Shown: positions 8,180 through 17,291 of the stretch, piece by piece
How the letters are laid out: the number at the start of each line of letters is the position of its first letter
Numbering within the stretch: position 1 is the first letter of the stretch
NCBI RefSeq assembly: GCF_965213555.1
Contig: NZ_OZ243890.1
Coordinates: 2,108,001 to 2,172,000 of the forward strand
Reading direction: 5' to 3'
Origin: Acuticoccus sp965213555
Lineage (GTDB): Bacteria; Pseudomonadota; Alphaproteobacteria; Rhizobiales; Amorphaceae
Length of the DNA: 64,000 nt
The notes under the pieces: model-generated
What the model saw: the letters and a program-made list of their open reading frames with translations, nothing else
What the model was told of the DNA's origin: nothing
The model's database searches: none
Program-made: the position numbers and the translations under genes

Positions 8180-8935
8180 GTGGAGCGCCGTCGAGGCTGC
8201 GATGTCGTTGGCCCTGCGCGCCTCCTCGCGGACCGCGCAGTCGATGCCCGTCGCCGTCCGGAAGGCGTGCACGAGCTTGAGCACCGTCGCGCCGCCTCCT
8301 GTCGCGACGTTGAACACGTGGGCGTCGCGCTCGCCCCCCGACGAACTCCAGCGCCGCCGCATGGCCTCGGCAACCGCGCCGCCTCCTGTCGCGACGGTGA
8401 ACACGTGGGCGTCGCGCTTGCCCCCCGACGAACTCCAGCGCCGCCGCATGGGCCTCGGCAAGCGCGCCGCCTCCCGTTGTCGCGACGTTGAACACGTGGG
8501 CGTCGCGCTCGCCCCCCGACGAACTCCAGCGCCGCCGCATGGCCTCGGCAAGCGCGCCGCCTCCTGTCGCGACGGTGAACACGTGGGGCGTCGCGCTCGC
8601 CCCCCGACGCACTCCAGCGCCGCCGCATGGGCCTCGGCAAGCGCGCCGCGTCCCGTCGTGACGTTGAACACGTGGGCGTCGCGCTCGCCCCCCGACGCAC
8701 TCCAGCGCCGCCGCATGGGCCTCGGCAACCGCGCCGCCCTCGGTCGCGACGGTGAACACGTGGGCGTCGCGCTCGCCCCCCGACGAACTCCAGCGCCGCC
8801 GCATGGGCCTCGGCAAGCGCGCCGCCTCCTGTCGCGGCATTGAACACGTGGGCGTCGCGCTCGCCCCCCGACGCACTCCAGCGCCGCCGCATGGGCCTCG
8901 GCAAGGTCCATGACGTGGATGAATGCTCCGGTTGT
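8180..8935 (-). pseudogene. galE-like (UDP-glucose 4-epimerase) remnant, internally amplified
   Basis: On the minus strand the right end begins FIHVMDLAEAHAAALE, the conserved epimerase block, and the left end reads DAHVFNVATGGGATVLKLVH, AFRTATGID and ANDIA, which is the next block of GalE. Between them the segment LAEAH...GERDAHVFNVATGGGA is repeated seven times. Every copy has six G where five would keep the frame, so the unit is 87-91 bases and the reading frame breaks in each copy. The N-terminal half with its Rossmann fold and the C-terminus are missing. No functional product is expected. The alternative, a long protein made of the repeats, is rejected because the frame changes from copy to copy. 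Confidence 0.8.
8291..8905. repeat. 88-bp tandem repeat array, seven units
   Basis: The landmark GAACACGTGGGCGTCGCG occurs at 8312, 8399, 8490, 8577, 8666, 8754 and 8842, with one inserted G in the 8577 copy, giving spacings of 87, 91, 87, 89, 88 and 88 bases. Units differ by a few substitutions (GACGAACTCC versus GACGCACTCC, GTTGAAC versus GGTGAAC) and by single-base indels. The array derives from one internal piece of the galE remnant. Direct adjacency without spacers excludes a CRISPR array. Confidence 0.92.
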
Positions 8936-9250
8936 TGGCTCGCGACGACCATCCGCCGCCGCCCTTCGCATCTTGCTCGACGGGGCGCCCGAGTGCCCCG
9001 ACGATCACCTGGCGTCGGTCGCCCATCCGGGAGCTCACGGTTGCGGCGAGGCAGAGGGCGGGAAGGACGTTGGCCGGACCCCATGCCTTCGTCGGCTCCG
9101 ACCGAGGCTTGGAGGGATCCGCCTCCCTAGTGCATCGCCACTCCGCAGGCTCGGCGAGCGGTGATGCAGTCGGGCGTAGCGAGCGTCGTGGTCGGGTCGG
9201 GTGCGCCCGAGGGAGCCGTCCGCGTCCCGGACGCGATCCGGACGGACCGC

Positions 9251-10846
9251 TCACACGATGATCGAGCGTCCGCCGAGACGGTCGTCATCCCTGTCCTCGA
9301 GCGCGGACATCTTCCCTTCGGTGGGGTCGCGGTCGCGTTGCTCCGCGTCGCGGTCCCTGCCGCCACCGGGCTCCCCACCCCCACCGGCGAGGCCGGCCTC
9401 GCTGACGGTGATCTCCGCTGCCTCGTAGCCGGCCCGACGCACGAGCTCAACAAGCTCGGCCCGGTCCTCGCCAAGTCGGGCCGCGGCCTCACGCGTGGTG
9501 GCAACGACGCTCACCTTCAGGCCGGTCGGCGACAGTCGCATGGTGACGGAGAGCGTGCCGAGCGTCGCCGGTTGAAGCTGAAGCTCCACCACCCGCACCG
9601 GGCCCACGAGGCCGGGGTTGCGTGCGGCTGGCACATCAGCCGCACCGCTGCGGACCGGACCAGCCTCCGCAGCCGAGCGAAGCTCGGCAAGGACGCGCTC
9701 CAACGTCCGTTGGAGCTGTTCGATGGGGGCCGACGGCGCGTCGTCCGGCGCGGCCGCAACCTCCGCCGCTCGAACCGGAGGCAGCAGCTCCGTTGCAGCA
9801 GATCGAAGCGCCAGCCCGACGGTCGAGGGCATGACCGGCGCAAAGTGCGTCTCTCGTCGGAGCACGGTGGGAGCAGCCCCGTCGATGACGACCTTGGCGT
9901 CCGCCTCCGCGGCCATCCTTGCACCGTGCTGGGACGGGGACTGACGACCTGGCATGAGCCGGACAGGATCGAGGATCGCGCTCCGGTCGGGTGGTTCCGA
10001 CGGAAGGAGGACGCCGGCGGGCGGAACGCTCGGCCTCCCAGTCTCCGGTTGCGGCGTCGCCAAGCTCGGCGGCGGGGCAACCTGCCGCTCAGGCGCCCGC
10101 CCGAGCTCGGGGCCGGACGCCCGGGTCGCCAGACGCTCGACGCGCGGCAAACCATCGACCTCGTTCGCCAAGCGCTCGGCGCTCGCCGTCTCCACCTCGC
10201 CCATGTCTTGTCCACTCCGCAGCTCGTGGAGGTGCGACGAGCCCGGTAGAGCGGGGCGCTGTCGGCCAAGGTCCGAAACGGTGACCTCGACGGGAGCGAC
10301 GCTGGCTCCCGTCGGCTGCGCGCCGCTGACGCCGACGTCGAGCCGGACGTCCCCCAGGGCCCGATCCACCTCGACCTCGCGCGACGCGACCTCCCAGCCC
10401 CGAGGTTCGTCTCGAAGGGGCAAGGAGTCCTGCACCGCTTCCAAGGGCGCGGACGCACCGTTCGGAGGCCCTGCAGGTCCAAGGGCCAACGCGCGGGCCG
10501 GGGACGCCGGCGCTGCGCCGTCCCCGTCCCCGCAAGGGGCAGGGGCTGGACGCTCGCCGGCGAGTAGCGATCGAAGGTCGCCGCCACCGCCACCGCCACT
10601 GCCGCGGTTCGGCGCGCTCCGCAAACCCTCCTCCGCTCGGGGCCCTTCGCCCTGCGGCCGGTGCCCCTCGGGTGTGGTCGCAAGATGCTGGACGCGTTGG
10701 TCTGCGCGACGCGCGGATCCGTCGAGGAGCTCGTCGAGCGCCATGGCAAACCCTGCGACGAGCCCTTCAGCGGGCCTCGCAGGCGCGAGCGTTGCCGGGG
10801 CGCCTTGTGGGCCCTTCGGAGCCGGTTGCGGGACGATGCGGGTCAT
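9251..10846 (-). CDS. fliK: Flagellar hook-length control protein FliK (MotD of rhizobia)
   Basis: The 531-residue product is proline/alanine-rich and low in order for most of its length, then ends in the FliK C-terminal domain: VRVVELQLQPATLGTLSVTM, then SPTGLKVSVVATTREAAARL and LVRRAGYEAAEITV (about residues 425-495). FliK measures hook length and switches the export specificity of the flagellar type III system. In rhizobia the equivalent gene was first called motD and lies right after motC, as here. The ATG at 10846 overlaps the motC stop by four bases (ATGA), so it is the last gene of the operon. The N-terminal two thirds resemble no known domain, which is normal for this family. Confidence 0.82.
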   Translation of the reverse strand: MTRIVPQPAPKGPQGAPATLAPARPAEGLVAGFAMALDELLDGSARRADQRVQHLATTPEGHRPQGEGPRAEEGLRSAPNRGSGGGGGGDLRSLLAGERPAPAPCGDGDGAAPASPARALALGPAGPPNGASAPLEAVQDSLPLRDEPRGWEVASREVEVDRALGDVRLDVGVSGAQPTGASVAPVEVTVSDLGRQRPALPGSSHLHELRSGQDMGEVETASAERLANEVDGLPRVERLATRASGPELGRAPERQVAPPPSLATPQPETGRPSVPPAGVLLPSEPPDRSAILDPVRLMPGRQSPSQHGARMAAEADAKVVIDGAAPTVLRRETHFAPVMPSTVGLALRSAATELLPPVRAAEVAAAPDDAPSAPIEQLQRTLERVLAELRSAAEAGPVRSGAADVPAARNPGLVGPVRVVELQLQPATLGTLSVTMRLSPTGLKVSVVATTREAAARLGEDRAELVELVRRAGYEAAEITVSEAGLAGGGGEPGGGRDRDAEQRDRDPTEGKMSALEDRDDDRLGGRSIIV

Positions 10847-13050
10847 TGGGCGGCCTCCAAGAGTGCATCGATGTCGGCGATGGCGGCGGCAACGCGACGC
10901 TCGATCTCGAGGGGACCGGCTTCGGCCGCCTCGGCGTGGCTCGCTTGGTCCGCGATGGGGAGCGGCGTTCCCTCGCGCGCGCTCGCAGGGGGAGGCTGGA
11001 GTGGTCGATCGACGCCATCTCCGGCAGCGTGTGCAGCCTCGGTGTCCGACGCTGGACGGACCTCCTCGAGGCGGGCCAGTGCGACCTCGCCCACAGCGCC
11101 TCGGTCGACGGGTGGCAACCTGATGACCGTGTCGGCGAGTTGCAGCGCGGCCGCGAGAAGCTCCTCATCGTCCTGCGGCAGGGCCTCCTCCGAGAGCGCT
11201 TCGAGCGTTGCGACGGCCGCTTCCGAGCCCTCTGGGTCGACGACCTGGGCAGCGGCCTCGTAGAGCCGGGCACGCCGGTGGTCGAGCGTGCCTGGGCTTG
11301 CGGTCGCGCGCACCTTGACCGCGGCATCGCGCGCTGCAACGTGGTTGCCGTTCTCGACGGCGGCGCGTGCCAGCAGGAGGTAGAGCTCCTGGCGTCCACC
11401 AGGCGTCATCGGCTCCAACAGGCGCTCCAACTGCGCAGCGGTGGCAGGCTCGTCGATGAAGGACATCCTGGTCAGCGCGGCCGCGAGGCGCTGGCGGAAG
11501 TTCCCCGCGTACACCGACGTCCGGTACTTGCGCAGGTAGCGGCTGACCATCGCCTCGAAGGTGGGAAGGTCGTCCGCCTCCGCCGCCACGAGGACGGCAC
11601 GGCGCAGCGCGGCCTCCTCGACCAGCGTGCCAGGCGCACCAAGCCGTGCTGCCGTAAGGAAGCGCTCGGCAGCCTTGGGGTCGTCGGCGACGAAGAGCGC
11701 CGATCGAGCAAGGTTCACGGCACCGCGGACGCTGGGATCGATGCGCTCGTCGTCCACCTCGGCGAAGTGGCGGCGGGCGTCCTCGGCGCGTCCCTCGAGG
11801 TAGGCGAGGGCGCCGGCTGCGAGCGTCGCGTCCCGCTCTGGAAGCTCGGCGTCACGAAGCACGTCGCGCATCACCGTCGGATCGCCGCCCGACAGCGCGT
11901 AGGTGATGAGCGCGCGTGCGTTTGCCGGTTCGGCCCACGCCTCTGGCGGTGCAGCGCGGAAGCGCTCGGCGATCCTGCGTTGCAGAACCCCCTGCGCTGC
12001 CAGCGCGGTCGACGAGCCGCGAGCGATGTCGTCCTGCAAGGCGCTCAGCATGCGAACGAGCTGGAAGGGTTGCGATCCGTGAGGAGACGCGACCGGCCCG
12101 GCGGCGGCCGGTGCTCGCCCACCGCCTGCTTGCACCTTCGGTTCGACGAGCGGCGGATCCTCGCCGCTGGCCGACGGCGGTCCTGCGAGGTCGTCGGGCT
12201 GCGGGGTGTTCGAGGGGCCGGGAGCAGGGATGTCCCGTTCCGGTGGGCGAGACGTCTCCGCTGACGAGGTTGTCGTCCGGCCACCCTCCGCGACGCGACG
12301 CGGATGACGACGCGGGACGTCGCTCCGGACCGGCACCTTGGCGACCACGGGGGAGGGCGCCCCGATGTGGGACGCCGTCGCGTCGTTCCGCTCGGACTGC
12401 GACGTCGATCCTAGCGCACCGGCATCCGGCGGCGAGGCCCGCGGGACCGGCACCGGAGCGATGGGTCCCCGAAGCCGGTCCGTCGATGGGGGCGAACTTG
12501 GACCGGACAAGCGCGCGTTGCTCGCCGCCGAGGGGTCGGATGTCCCGGAGGCTCGGTCCTGCGCTGGAACCGCCGTCGGTGTCACGGCCGATGGCTGCCG
12601 CTCCCCTTCCGAAGGCTTCGCCGCGGCTTCCGTGCCTGGCGCGACGAGCGTCGAATCCGGATCGAGCGCCTCGCGCGAGGTTGAACGATCCATCGACGCC
12701 TGCCCCGCCAGCCCGGACCTCGTCGGCCGTCGGCGGGGCGTGGGGTTGATGCGTCCACCGCTCGTCTCGGCGCGCATCTTGAACTGGGGCTCGAACTCGA
12801 CGCCTGACGCAAGCGGCCTTCGGCCCTGCCGCCGCGCCGCCTCGCCGAGGAGCTGTGCCGTCTCCAACGCAGCTGCCCTGGCCGAGGCGCCGTCGAACCT
12901 TGGCGCTGGCTGTCGGCTGGCGACCTCCGCCCGAGCCGCGTCGGATGATCGCAGAAGATCCCGAGGCTCGGCCGCCGGTTCTGAGACGGACGCCAGCCAA
13001 ACGCACACCACACCAGCCAAGCACGCCGCGGACCTTACGGACGCGGTCAT
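10843..13050 (-). CDS. motC: Chemotaxis/motility protein MotC
   Basis: The 735-residue protein starts with a hydrophobic leader (MTASVRSAACLAGVVCVWLA), consistent with periplasmic export. After a long Pro/Ser/Ala-rich stretch (residues about 40-320) the C-terminal half is helical and alanine-rich, with the MotC-like segments FQLVRMLSALQDDIARGS and ALITYALSGGDPTVMRDVL. In Sinorhizobium MotC is a periplasmic protein that binds MotB and sets motor speed. Both ends overlap neighbours by four bases: ATGA with motB at 13047-13050 and ATGA with fliK at 10843-10846. It is longer than typical MotC because of the low-complexity insert. Confidence 0.8.
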   Translation of the reverse strand: MTASVRSAACLAGVVCVWLASVSEPAAEPRDLLRSSDAARAEVASRQPAPRFDGASARAAALETAQLLGEAARRQGRRPLASGVEFEPQFKMRAETSGGRINPTPRRRPTRSGLAGQASMDRSTSREALDPDSTLVAPGTEAAAKPSEGERQPSAVTPTAVPAQDRASGTSDPSAASNARLSGPSSPPSTDRLRGPIAPVPVPRASPPDAGALGSTSQSERNDATASHIGAPSPVVAKVPVRSDVPRRHPRRVAEGGRTTTSSAETSRPPERDIPAPGPSNTPQPDDLAGPPSASGEDPPLVEPKVQAGGGRAPAAAGPVASPHGSQPFQLVRMLSALQDDIARGSSTALAAQGVLQRRIAERFRAAPPEAWAEPANARALITYALSGGDPTVMRDVLRDAELPERDATLAAGALAYLEGRAEDARRHFAEVDDERIDPSVRGAVNLARSALFVADDPKAAERFLTAARLGAPGTLVEEAALRRAVLVAAEADDLPTFEAMVSRYLRKYRTSVYAGNFRQRLAAALTRMSFIDEPATAAQLERLLEPMTPGGRQELYLLLARAAVENGNHVAARDAAVKVRATASPGTLDHRRARLYEAAAQVVDPEGSEAAVATLEALSEEALPQDDEELLAAALQLADTVIRLPPVDRGAVGEVALARLEEVRPASDTEAAHAAGDGVDRPLQPPPASAREGTPLPIADQASHAEAAEAGPLEIERRVAAAIADIDALLEAAQ

Positions 13051-14459
13051 GGGGTCACCTCCGTCGACGGCTCGTAGAGGATCTCGATCCGCCGGTTCTC
13101 GTCCGCGTAGGGGTCCTCGGGCACGGTCGGCTCGCGGTCGGCAAGGCCCTCGACGCGCGCGATGCGGCGCTCCGCCACCCCACGCGCGACGAGCGCTGCC
13201 TTCGTCGCATGGGCGCGCTCGAAGGACAGGACCCAGTTGTCGGACGAGCCGGCGGCGAACTGGCGGGCGTCGGTGTGTCCGCGAACGACGATGCGTCCGT
13301 CGCGGTCCGCCAGCGCGTCGGCGACGCGTCCGAACAGGCCGATGGCCGCCGCCGTCGGCTCGGCTGAGCCGATCGGGAACATCGAGAATGCGGTGTCGTC
13401 GGTGAGCGCGATCAGAACGCTTCGCTCGCCGGCGACGACCGCGACGTCCGCGGCGACCTCAGCGAGCTCGCCGGCGATCACCGCCGCCGCGCGGTCGACC
13501 GCCTCCTTGCGCGCCGTCGCGACGTTTCCATCCGCGTTCCCCTCGTCTGTCCTGCCGTCGGCCGCGGCCCGGTCGTCGCCGTAGGCGGCAAGCACCGCCT
13601 CGGCGAGTGCGGAGCGGGGCGCGACGACCGCCGCTGGTTGCGCCGGCGCCTCCTGCTGGGCGACCACGTCGGGGCGCAGTGCGTTCCGGCCACCGGCGAC
13701 CAGCGGTTCGCTTGCAGCGTCTGGCCCATGCGCGGCCATGGCGACGTTCCTCGCTCCCGCCGGCGCAGGCGAGGCGGCGGTCGGTACGCGGTCAGCGGCG
13801 TCGAAAAGCGCCGGATCCGGCTCGGCCTGCGCGGTCGCGATCGAGCCCGGCTGCAGCGACTGCGAAGCCCGCTCGGACGTCGTCTGCCAGTAGGCCGGGT
13901 CGAAGGGGTCGCGCGGCTCGTCCGTGGGCTTGGTGTGTCCCGCATCACCGATGCTTGTCTGGGGAACGTCGACGGCGACAGGGTCCTCGGGGTCGACGTC
14001 GATGTCGGCGGAGGCGAGCGTGGCGTAGGGATCGTGGAACACGGCGCCATCCGTCTCGTTGAGGAGGCCAGCTGAGTCCATGCGGTTCTGGTCGCCAACT
14101 TCGGCGTTGCCGCCCCCGGTGGCCGCGCCGCCTTCGCCCATGCTGTTCGCTGCTGTCGTGTGGTTGCCGACGGCATGGCCTGGGGTGTCGCCCGATGCCG
14201 GCGGCCGCATGTCGCGCGTGGGGTCGGCGAGGCCCCTCACGTCGGTCGGCGCGTCCATCAGGTTCATCGGGTTGAAGTAGTTCGCGATGGACTTCTTGAT
14301 CTCCTCGTCCGTCGCGTTGACCAGCCACATGATGAGGAAGAAGGCCATCATCGCCGTCATGAAGTCGGCGTGAGCGATCTTCCACACGCCGCCCTTCTTG
14401 GCTTCGGCGACCTCCTCGACGCGCTTCAGGATGATGATCTCGCTACTCGTGTCCGTCAT
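13047..14459 (-). CDS. motB: Flagellar motor stator protein MotB
   Basis: The 470-residue product has the MotB plan: a short cytoplasmic N-terminus, one membrane helix (HADFMTAMMAFFLIMWLVNA) containing the proton-carrying Asp32, the plug/linker and a C-terminal OmpA-like peptidoglycan-binding domain (RIVVRGHTDARQF, then LSFERAHATKAALVARGV and ADENRRIEILYE). It anchors the stator to the cell wall. A Pro/Ala-rich linker of about 230 residues between helix and OmpA domain is longer than in enteric MotB but usual in rhizobia. The start overlaps the end of the FliH-like gene by 17 bases. The partner motA is not in the window. Confidence 0.92.
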   Translation of the reverse strand: MTDTSSEIIILKRVEEVAEAKKGGVWKIAHADFMTAMMAFFLIMWLVNATDEEIKKSIANYFNPMNLMDAPTDVRGLADPTRDMRPPASGDTPGHAVGNHTTAANSMGEGGAATGGGNAEVGDQNRMDSAGLLNETDGAVFHDPYATLASADIDVDPEDPVAVDVPQTSIGDAGHTKPTDEPRDPFDPAYWQTTSERASQSLQPGSIATAQAEPDPALFDAADRVPTAASPAPAGARNVAMAAHGPDAASEPLVAGGRNALRPDVVAQQEAPAQPAAVVAPRSALAEAVLAAYGDDRAAADGRTDEGNADGNVATARKEAVDRAAAVIAGELAEVAADVAVVAGERSVLIALTDDTAFSMFPIGSAEPTAAAIGLFGRVADALADRDGRIVVRGHTDARQFAAGSSDNWVLSFERAHATKAALVARGVAERRIARVEGLADREPTVPEDPYADENRRIEILYEPSTEVTP

Positions 14460-15252
14460 CGTCCAGCCCCATCGTGTTGGCGAGCGTCCGCGTCCAGGTG
14501 GCGACCGCGGTCTCGAGAAGGGTCTCGTCCACAGTGACGGCGAGTTCGGTCGCAGCCTCGTTCACCTCGAATGCAACGGTGAGGTCGCCCGAGGCTTGCC
14601 GCAGCGCGTCGATCAGGTCGGCCGGCCCGCGCACCGTGAGGCACGCCTGCCATGCGGTAGGCCCGGCGATCTGCTGCAGGGTCTCAGAGAACGCGCGCAC
14701 TGCGACGTCCCGGATCGCCGCATCGAAGACCGGTGTCAGCGCGCGGGCGAAGGCGTGCGAGAGGCGATCGTGCAGGGCCTCAAAACCAGCGACGCAGCGC
14801 TCGCGGAAGGCGCTCCCTTCCTCCTCGCACCACGTCCGCCGCGCGGCTGCGAGGGCCTGCTGGGCGGCCGCACGCTCCTCGGCCCGCGCCCGTTCGACGG
14901 CGGCCGCCTGCGCCGCCTTCGCCTCGCTGCGTGCCTGTGCGACGGCGGCCTCGATCCGGTCCTCGAGGCGTTCTGCAGGGCCGTCGAGCGGCGGGATCGG
15001 CGAGGGGCGCGCGCTGGCCTTGGCAGCGGCGCGGACGAACGGTGGCACCAAGCCGCGGGCTCCCGTCTCGGCAGGGGCTGCCGGAAGCGGACCCGCAAGG
15101 TCGAGCGTCGCGGCCGCGCGGACGGTCGCCTCCGGCGCGTTGAGGACGCGCACGATCACGTTCGGGTCGAAGCGTTCGTCCGTCCCAAGGGTCGGAGAGA
15201 CCGAGGCGGCGCCCTCGCGCAGCGTCGGCAACGTGTCGGCGAAGGAGCGCAT
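14443..15252 (-). CDS. FliH-like flagellar export protein
   Basis: The 269-residue product has a disordered proline-rich N-terminus, a central alanine/glutamate-rich helix (about residues 90-150: LEDRIEAAVAQARSEAKAAQ and onward) and a C-terminal globular part. That layout and the position directly after fliF fit FliH, the stalk-like regulator of the export ATPase FliI. Sequence motifs are weak, as is normal for FliH. The ATG at 15252 overlaps the fliF stop as TGATG, so translation is coupled. An upstream in-frame methionine at 15279 lies inside fliF and was not chosen. The alternative is another flagellar accessory protein of unknown role. Confidence 0.6.
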   Translation of the reverse strand: MRSFADTLPTLREGAASVSPTLGTDERFDPNVIVRVLNAPEATVRAAATLDLAGPLPAAPAETGARGLVPPFVRAAAKASARPSPIPPLDGPAERLEDRIEAAVAQARSEAKAAQAAAVERARAEERAAAQQALAAARRTWCEEEGSAFRERCVAGFEALHDRLSHAFARALTPVFDAAIRDVAVRAFSETLQQIAGPTAWQACLTVRGPADLIDALRQASGDLTVAFEVNEAATELAVTVDETLLETAVATWTRTLANTMGLDDDGHE

Positions 15253-16871
15253 CACGCGTGCTCGGCCTGCAGCAGCCACTGCTTTAGGAGCTTGGCCGCA
15301 CGCAATGCGTCGTACTCAACGACCTGCTCCAGGCGCGCCTGCGGCGTCTTGTGCATGTTCGCCTTGAGGTCCTCGATGAAGTTGCGCTCCTTTTCGGGCG
15401 CCCCGACGGCCGTGCTCGCGCCAGACACCCCGTCCTTCGCCTCGATGAGCTCGGACATCGTCTGATCAGCGGGCGGCGTGGTCAGCGCGCGGATCGCCGG
15501 ACGCAGGCCGAACCAGATCAGGAGAACAGCGACGACGAGGATGATCGCGGCGTTGACCACCGTGCCGAGTTGGCGCGTGACGACGGACAGGAAGCCCTCC
15601 GCCTCGACGGGGCTGAGCAGATCGCGCTCCGGCGCGAATGGGATCGTCGCCACCTTGAGGTCGTCGCCGCGATCCGTGGAGAGGCCCGCCGCCGTCTGGA
15701 CGAGCGCCTCGATGTCGGCGATCTGGGCCTCAACGGGGGGGCCGTTCGGGTTCTCAGCGTTGGCGACGAGGCGGTCTTGGTTGACGAGGACCGCGACGGA
15801 CAACTTCTCGATGGCAAAGCCATCCCGAACCCGCTCGACCACCCGCGTGGAGATCTCGTAGTTGGTGAGCTCCTCGCGGCGCTCCTGGTCCTCGGTGGCG
15901 TCGGCGCCGCCGGCGGTGGGCAGCTCCTCCTGCGGCACGTTCTGCTGCACGGTCACCGGCTCGTCGACGTTGCGGTTGCGCGCCGACTGCTCCTCGCGGA
16001 CGGTGCGGACCGAGCGCTCCACGCGGCTCTCCGGATCGAAGATCGTCTCGTTCTCGCGGGTCTTGTCGATGTTGAGCCGTGAGGTGACGCTGACCGTGAA
16101 GTTCTGCACGCCGAGGAAGGGGACGAGGGTCTTTCGGATCTGCTCCTCCAGACCCTCGTTCGTCTCCTTCTGAAGGCGAGCGAGCCGGCCAGTGGATTGG
16201 TTGGCAGGGTCGTCGCCCGAGGCGAGGACCGCGCCGTTCGTGTCCAGAACCGTGACCGAACCGATCTCCATCGCAGGGATGGCGCCGGCCACGAGGTAGC
16301 GGATCGCGTCCGCGGACGCATCGCCTTCGGCCCCGTCGGTGCGGATCACCACCGAGGCGGACGCTGGCTGCTGCTGGCGCCGGAACGAGCCGCGGTCGGA
16401 CAACACGAGGTGGACGCGCGCGGCGGAGATGCCCTGCATCTCCTGGATGGTGCGGGCGAGCTCGCCCTCCAGCGCTCGCACGCGCGTGACCTCCTGCATG
16501 AAGGAGGTGAGGCCGAACGAGCTCATCTCGTCGAACAGCTCGTACCCGGCGTTGGGCGAGCGCGGCAAGCCGTTCTCGGCGAGCAGCATCCGCGCCGGAG
16601 CGGTGTCCGCGTGGTTCACCAGGACCGACGTCCCGTCGGCGGAGACGTCGTAGGCGATCTTGGCATCGGACAGGACGTTGCCGATGCGCGTGACGTCCTC
16701 CCGGTCGAGGCCGGTGTAGAGCACCTCGCGGGCGGGCTGCGCGAGGTAGCTCGCGCCGAGGCCGACGGCGACCAGCGTCGCGACGGCGATGGCAGCGAGC
16801 GCGGTGAGGCGGCGGGGGCCCAACTCGCGAAGGTTGGACAGGACCCGCTCGACGTGTTCGCGGCCGGTCAT
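15252..16871 (-). CDS. fliF: Flagellar MS-ring protein FliF
   Basis: The 539-residue FliF has an N-terminal membrane helix (about residues 23-45), the YscJ/FliF ring-building domains (REVLYTGLDREDVTRIGNVL, LLAENGLPRSPNAGYELFDE, ELARTIQEMQGISAARVHLV), the FliF C-terminal periplasmic domain with NYEISTRVVERVRDGFAIEK, and a second membrane helix near residue 455 (VVNAAIILVVAVLLIWFGLR). The cytoplasmic tail NFIEDLKANMHKTPQARLEQ is the part that binds FliG. It opens the flagellar operon; GGAGGG lies four bases before the ATG. The 416 bp upstream contain no gene and must hold its promoter. Confidence 0.95.
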   Translation of the reverse strand: MTGREHVERVLSNLRELGPRRLTALAAIAVATLVAVGLGASYLAQPAREVLYTGLDREDVTRIGNVLSDAKIAYDVSADGTSVLVNHADTAPARMLLAENGLPRSPNAGYELFDEMSSFGLTSFMQEVTRVRALEGELARTIQEMQGISAARVHLVLSDRGSFRRQQQPASASVVIRTDGAEGDASADAIRYLVAGAIPAMEIGSVTVLDTNGAVLASGDDPANQSTGRLARLQKETNEGLEEQIRKTLVPFLGVQNFTVSVTSRLNIDKTRENETIFDPESRVERSVRTVREEQSARNRNVDEPVTVQQNVPQEELPTAGGADATEDQERREELTNYEISTRVVERVRDGFAIEKLSVAVLVNQDRLVANAENPNGPPVEAQIADIEALVQTAAGLSTDRGDDLKVATIPFAPERDLLSPVEAEGFLSVVTRQLGTVVNAAIILVVAVLLIWFGLRPAIRALTTPPADQTMSELIEAKDGVSGASTAVGAPEKERNFIEDLKANMHKTPQARLEQVVEYDALRAAKLLKQWLLQAEHA

Positions 16872-17133
16872 CGGCCCTCCTCATGGCAAGACGGTGGGAC
16901 TTTGGCGCGGGACCGACGACGGCGTCACCGCTCCCCGTTGGAGAACCGTCGCCGATCACGCTGTGCCGTGACTTGCGCGGGTGCGCTTGTGGATGGCTGA
17001 AAGCGCGGTGGGACACCCTGTGGCATCGGTGAGACGCGTGCGGTCCCAGTCGCGGGGGCGATCGCGGGACCGCCGCCACAGGAGGCGTCGGGTCTCGCAG
17101 GGGCGCAGCGCGCGCTGCGCCGAAACGCGACAA
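16872..17133. other. Gene-free segment upstream of fliF
   Basis: I see no coding frame with a plausible start here. The segment should hold the fliF operon promoter. A 12-base self-complementary CAGCGCGCGCTG lies near 17106, close to the hairpin listed next. No clear sigma54 or sigma28 motif could be found by eye. Confidence 0.5.
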
Positions 17134-17154
17134 GCCGCGCCCTTGGGGCGCGGC
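17134..17154 (-). terminator. Hairpin between flagellin 1 and fliF
   Basis: GCCGCGCC, a five-base loop and GGCGCGGC form a perfect 8-bp stem. It lies 134 bases past the stop codon of the first flagellin gene and before fliF. There is no U-tract, so termination by itself is uncertain; it could act together with the palindromic element at 17186. Confidence 0.4.
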
Positions 17155-17185
17155 TCGCAACTCGGCAGATCGAGCGCCCGGGCGC

Positions 17186-17291
17186 CTAGGGCGGTTTGGG
17201 GTTGGTTGGGACCAGCCAACCCCAAGAAGACCGCCCTCAACGAACGAGCTAGGGCATCCAGTCGGGCCCCGAAGGACCCAGGATGCTCTAG
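17186..17291. repeat. Bipartite palindromic element, copy A
   Basis: One arm is a near-perfect inverted repeat (AGGGCGGT and GGGGTTGG against CCAACCCC and ACCGCCCT). The other pairs GGGCATCC with GGATGCTC, around a GGGCCCC-type core. The element is bounded by CTAG at 17186-17189 and CTAG at 17288-17291. The right CTAG contains the TAG stop codon of flagellin 1 on the minus strand. Three further copies lie at 22246, 40131 and 53895. Confidence 0.8.

Noticed and set aside
8291..8905. CRISPR array
   Set aside because: Units are directly adjacent without variable spacers, are much longer than CRISPR repeats and derive from galE; no cas genes nearby.
7274..8971. A 565-residue minus-strand frame through the 88-bp array as a repeat protein
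   Set aside because: The unit is not a multiple of three, the epimerase sequence appears in changing frames and no ribosome-binding site is present; it is a pseudogene array.
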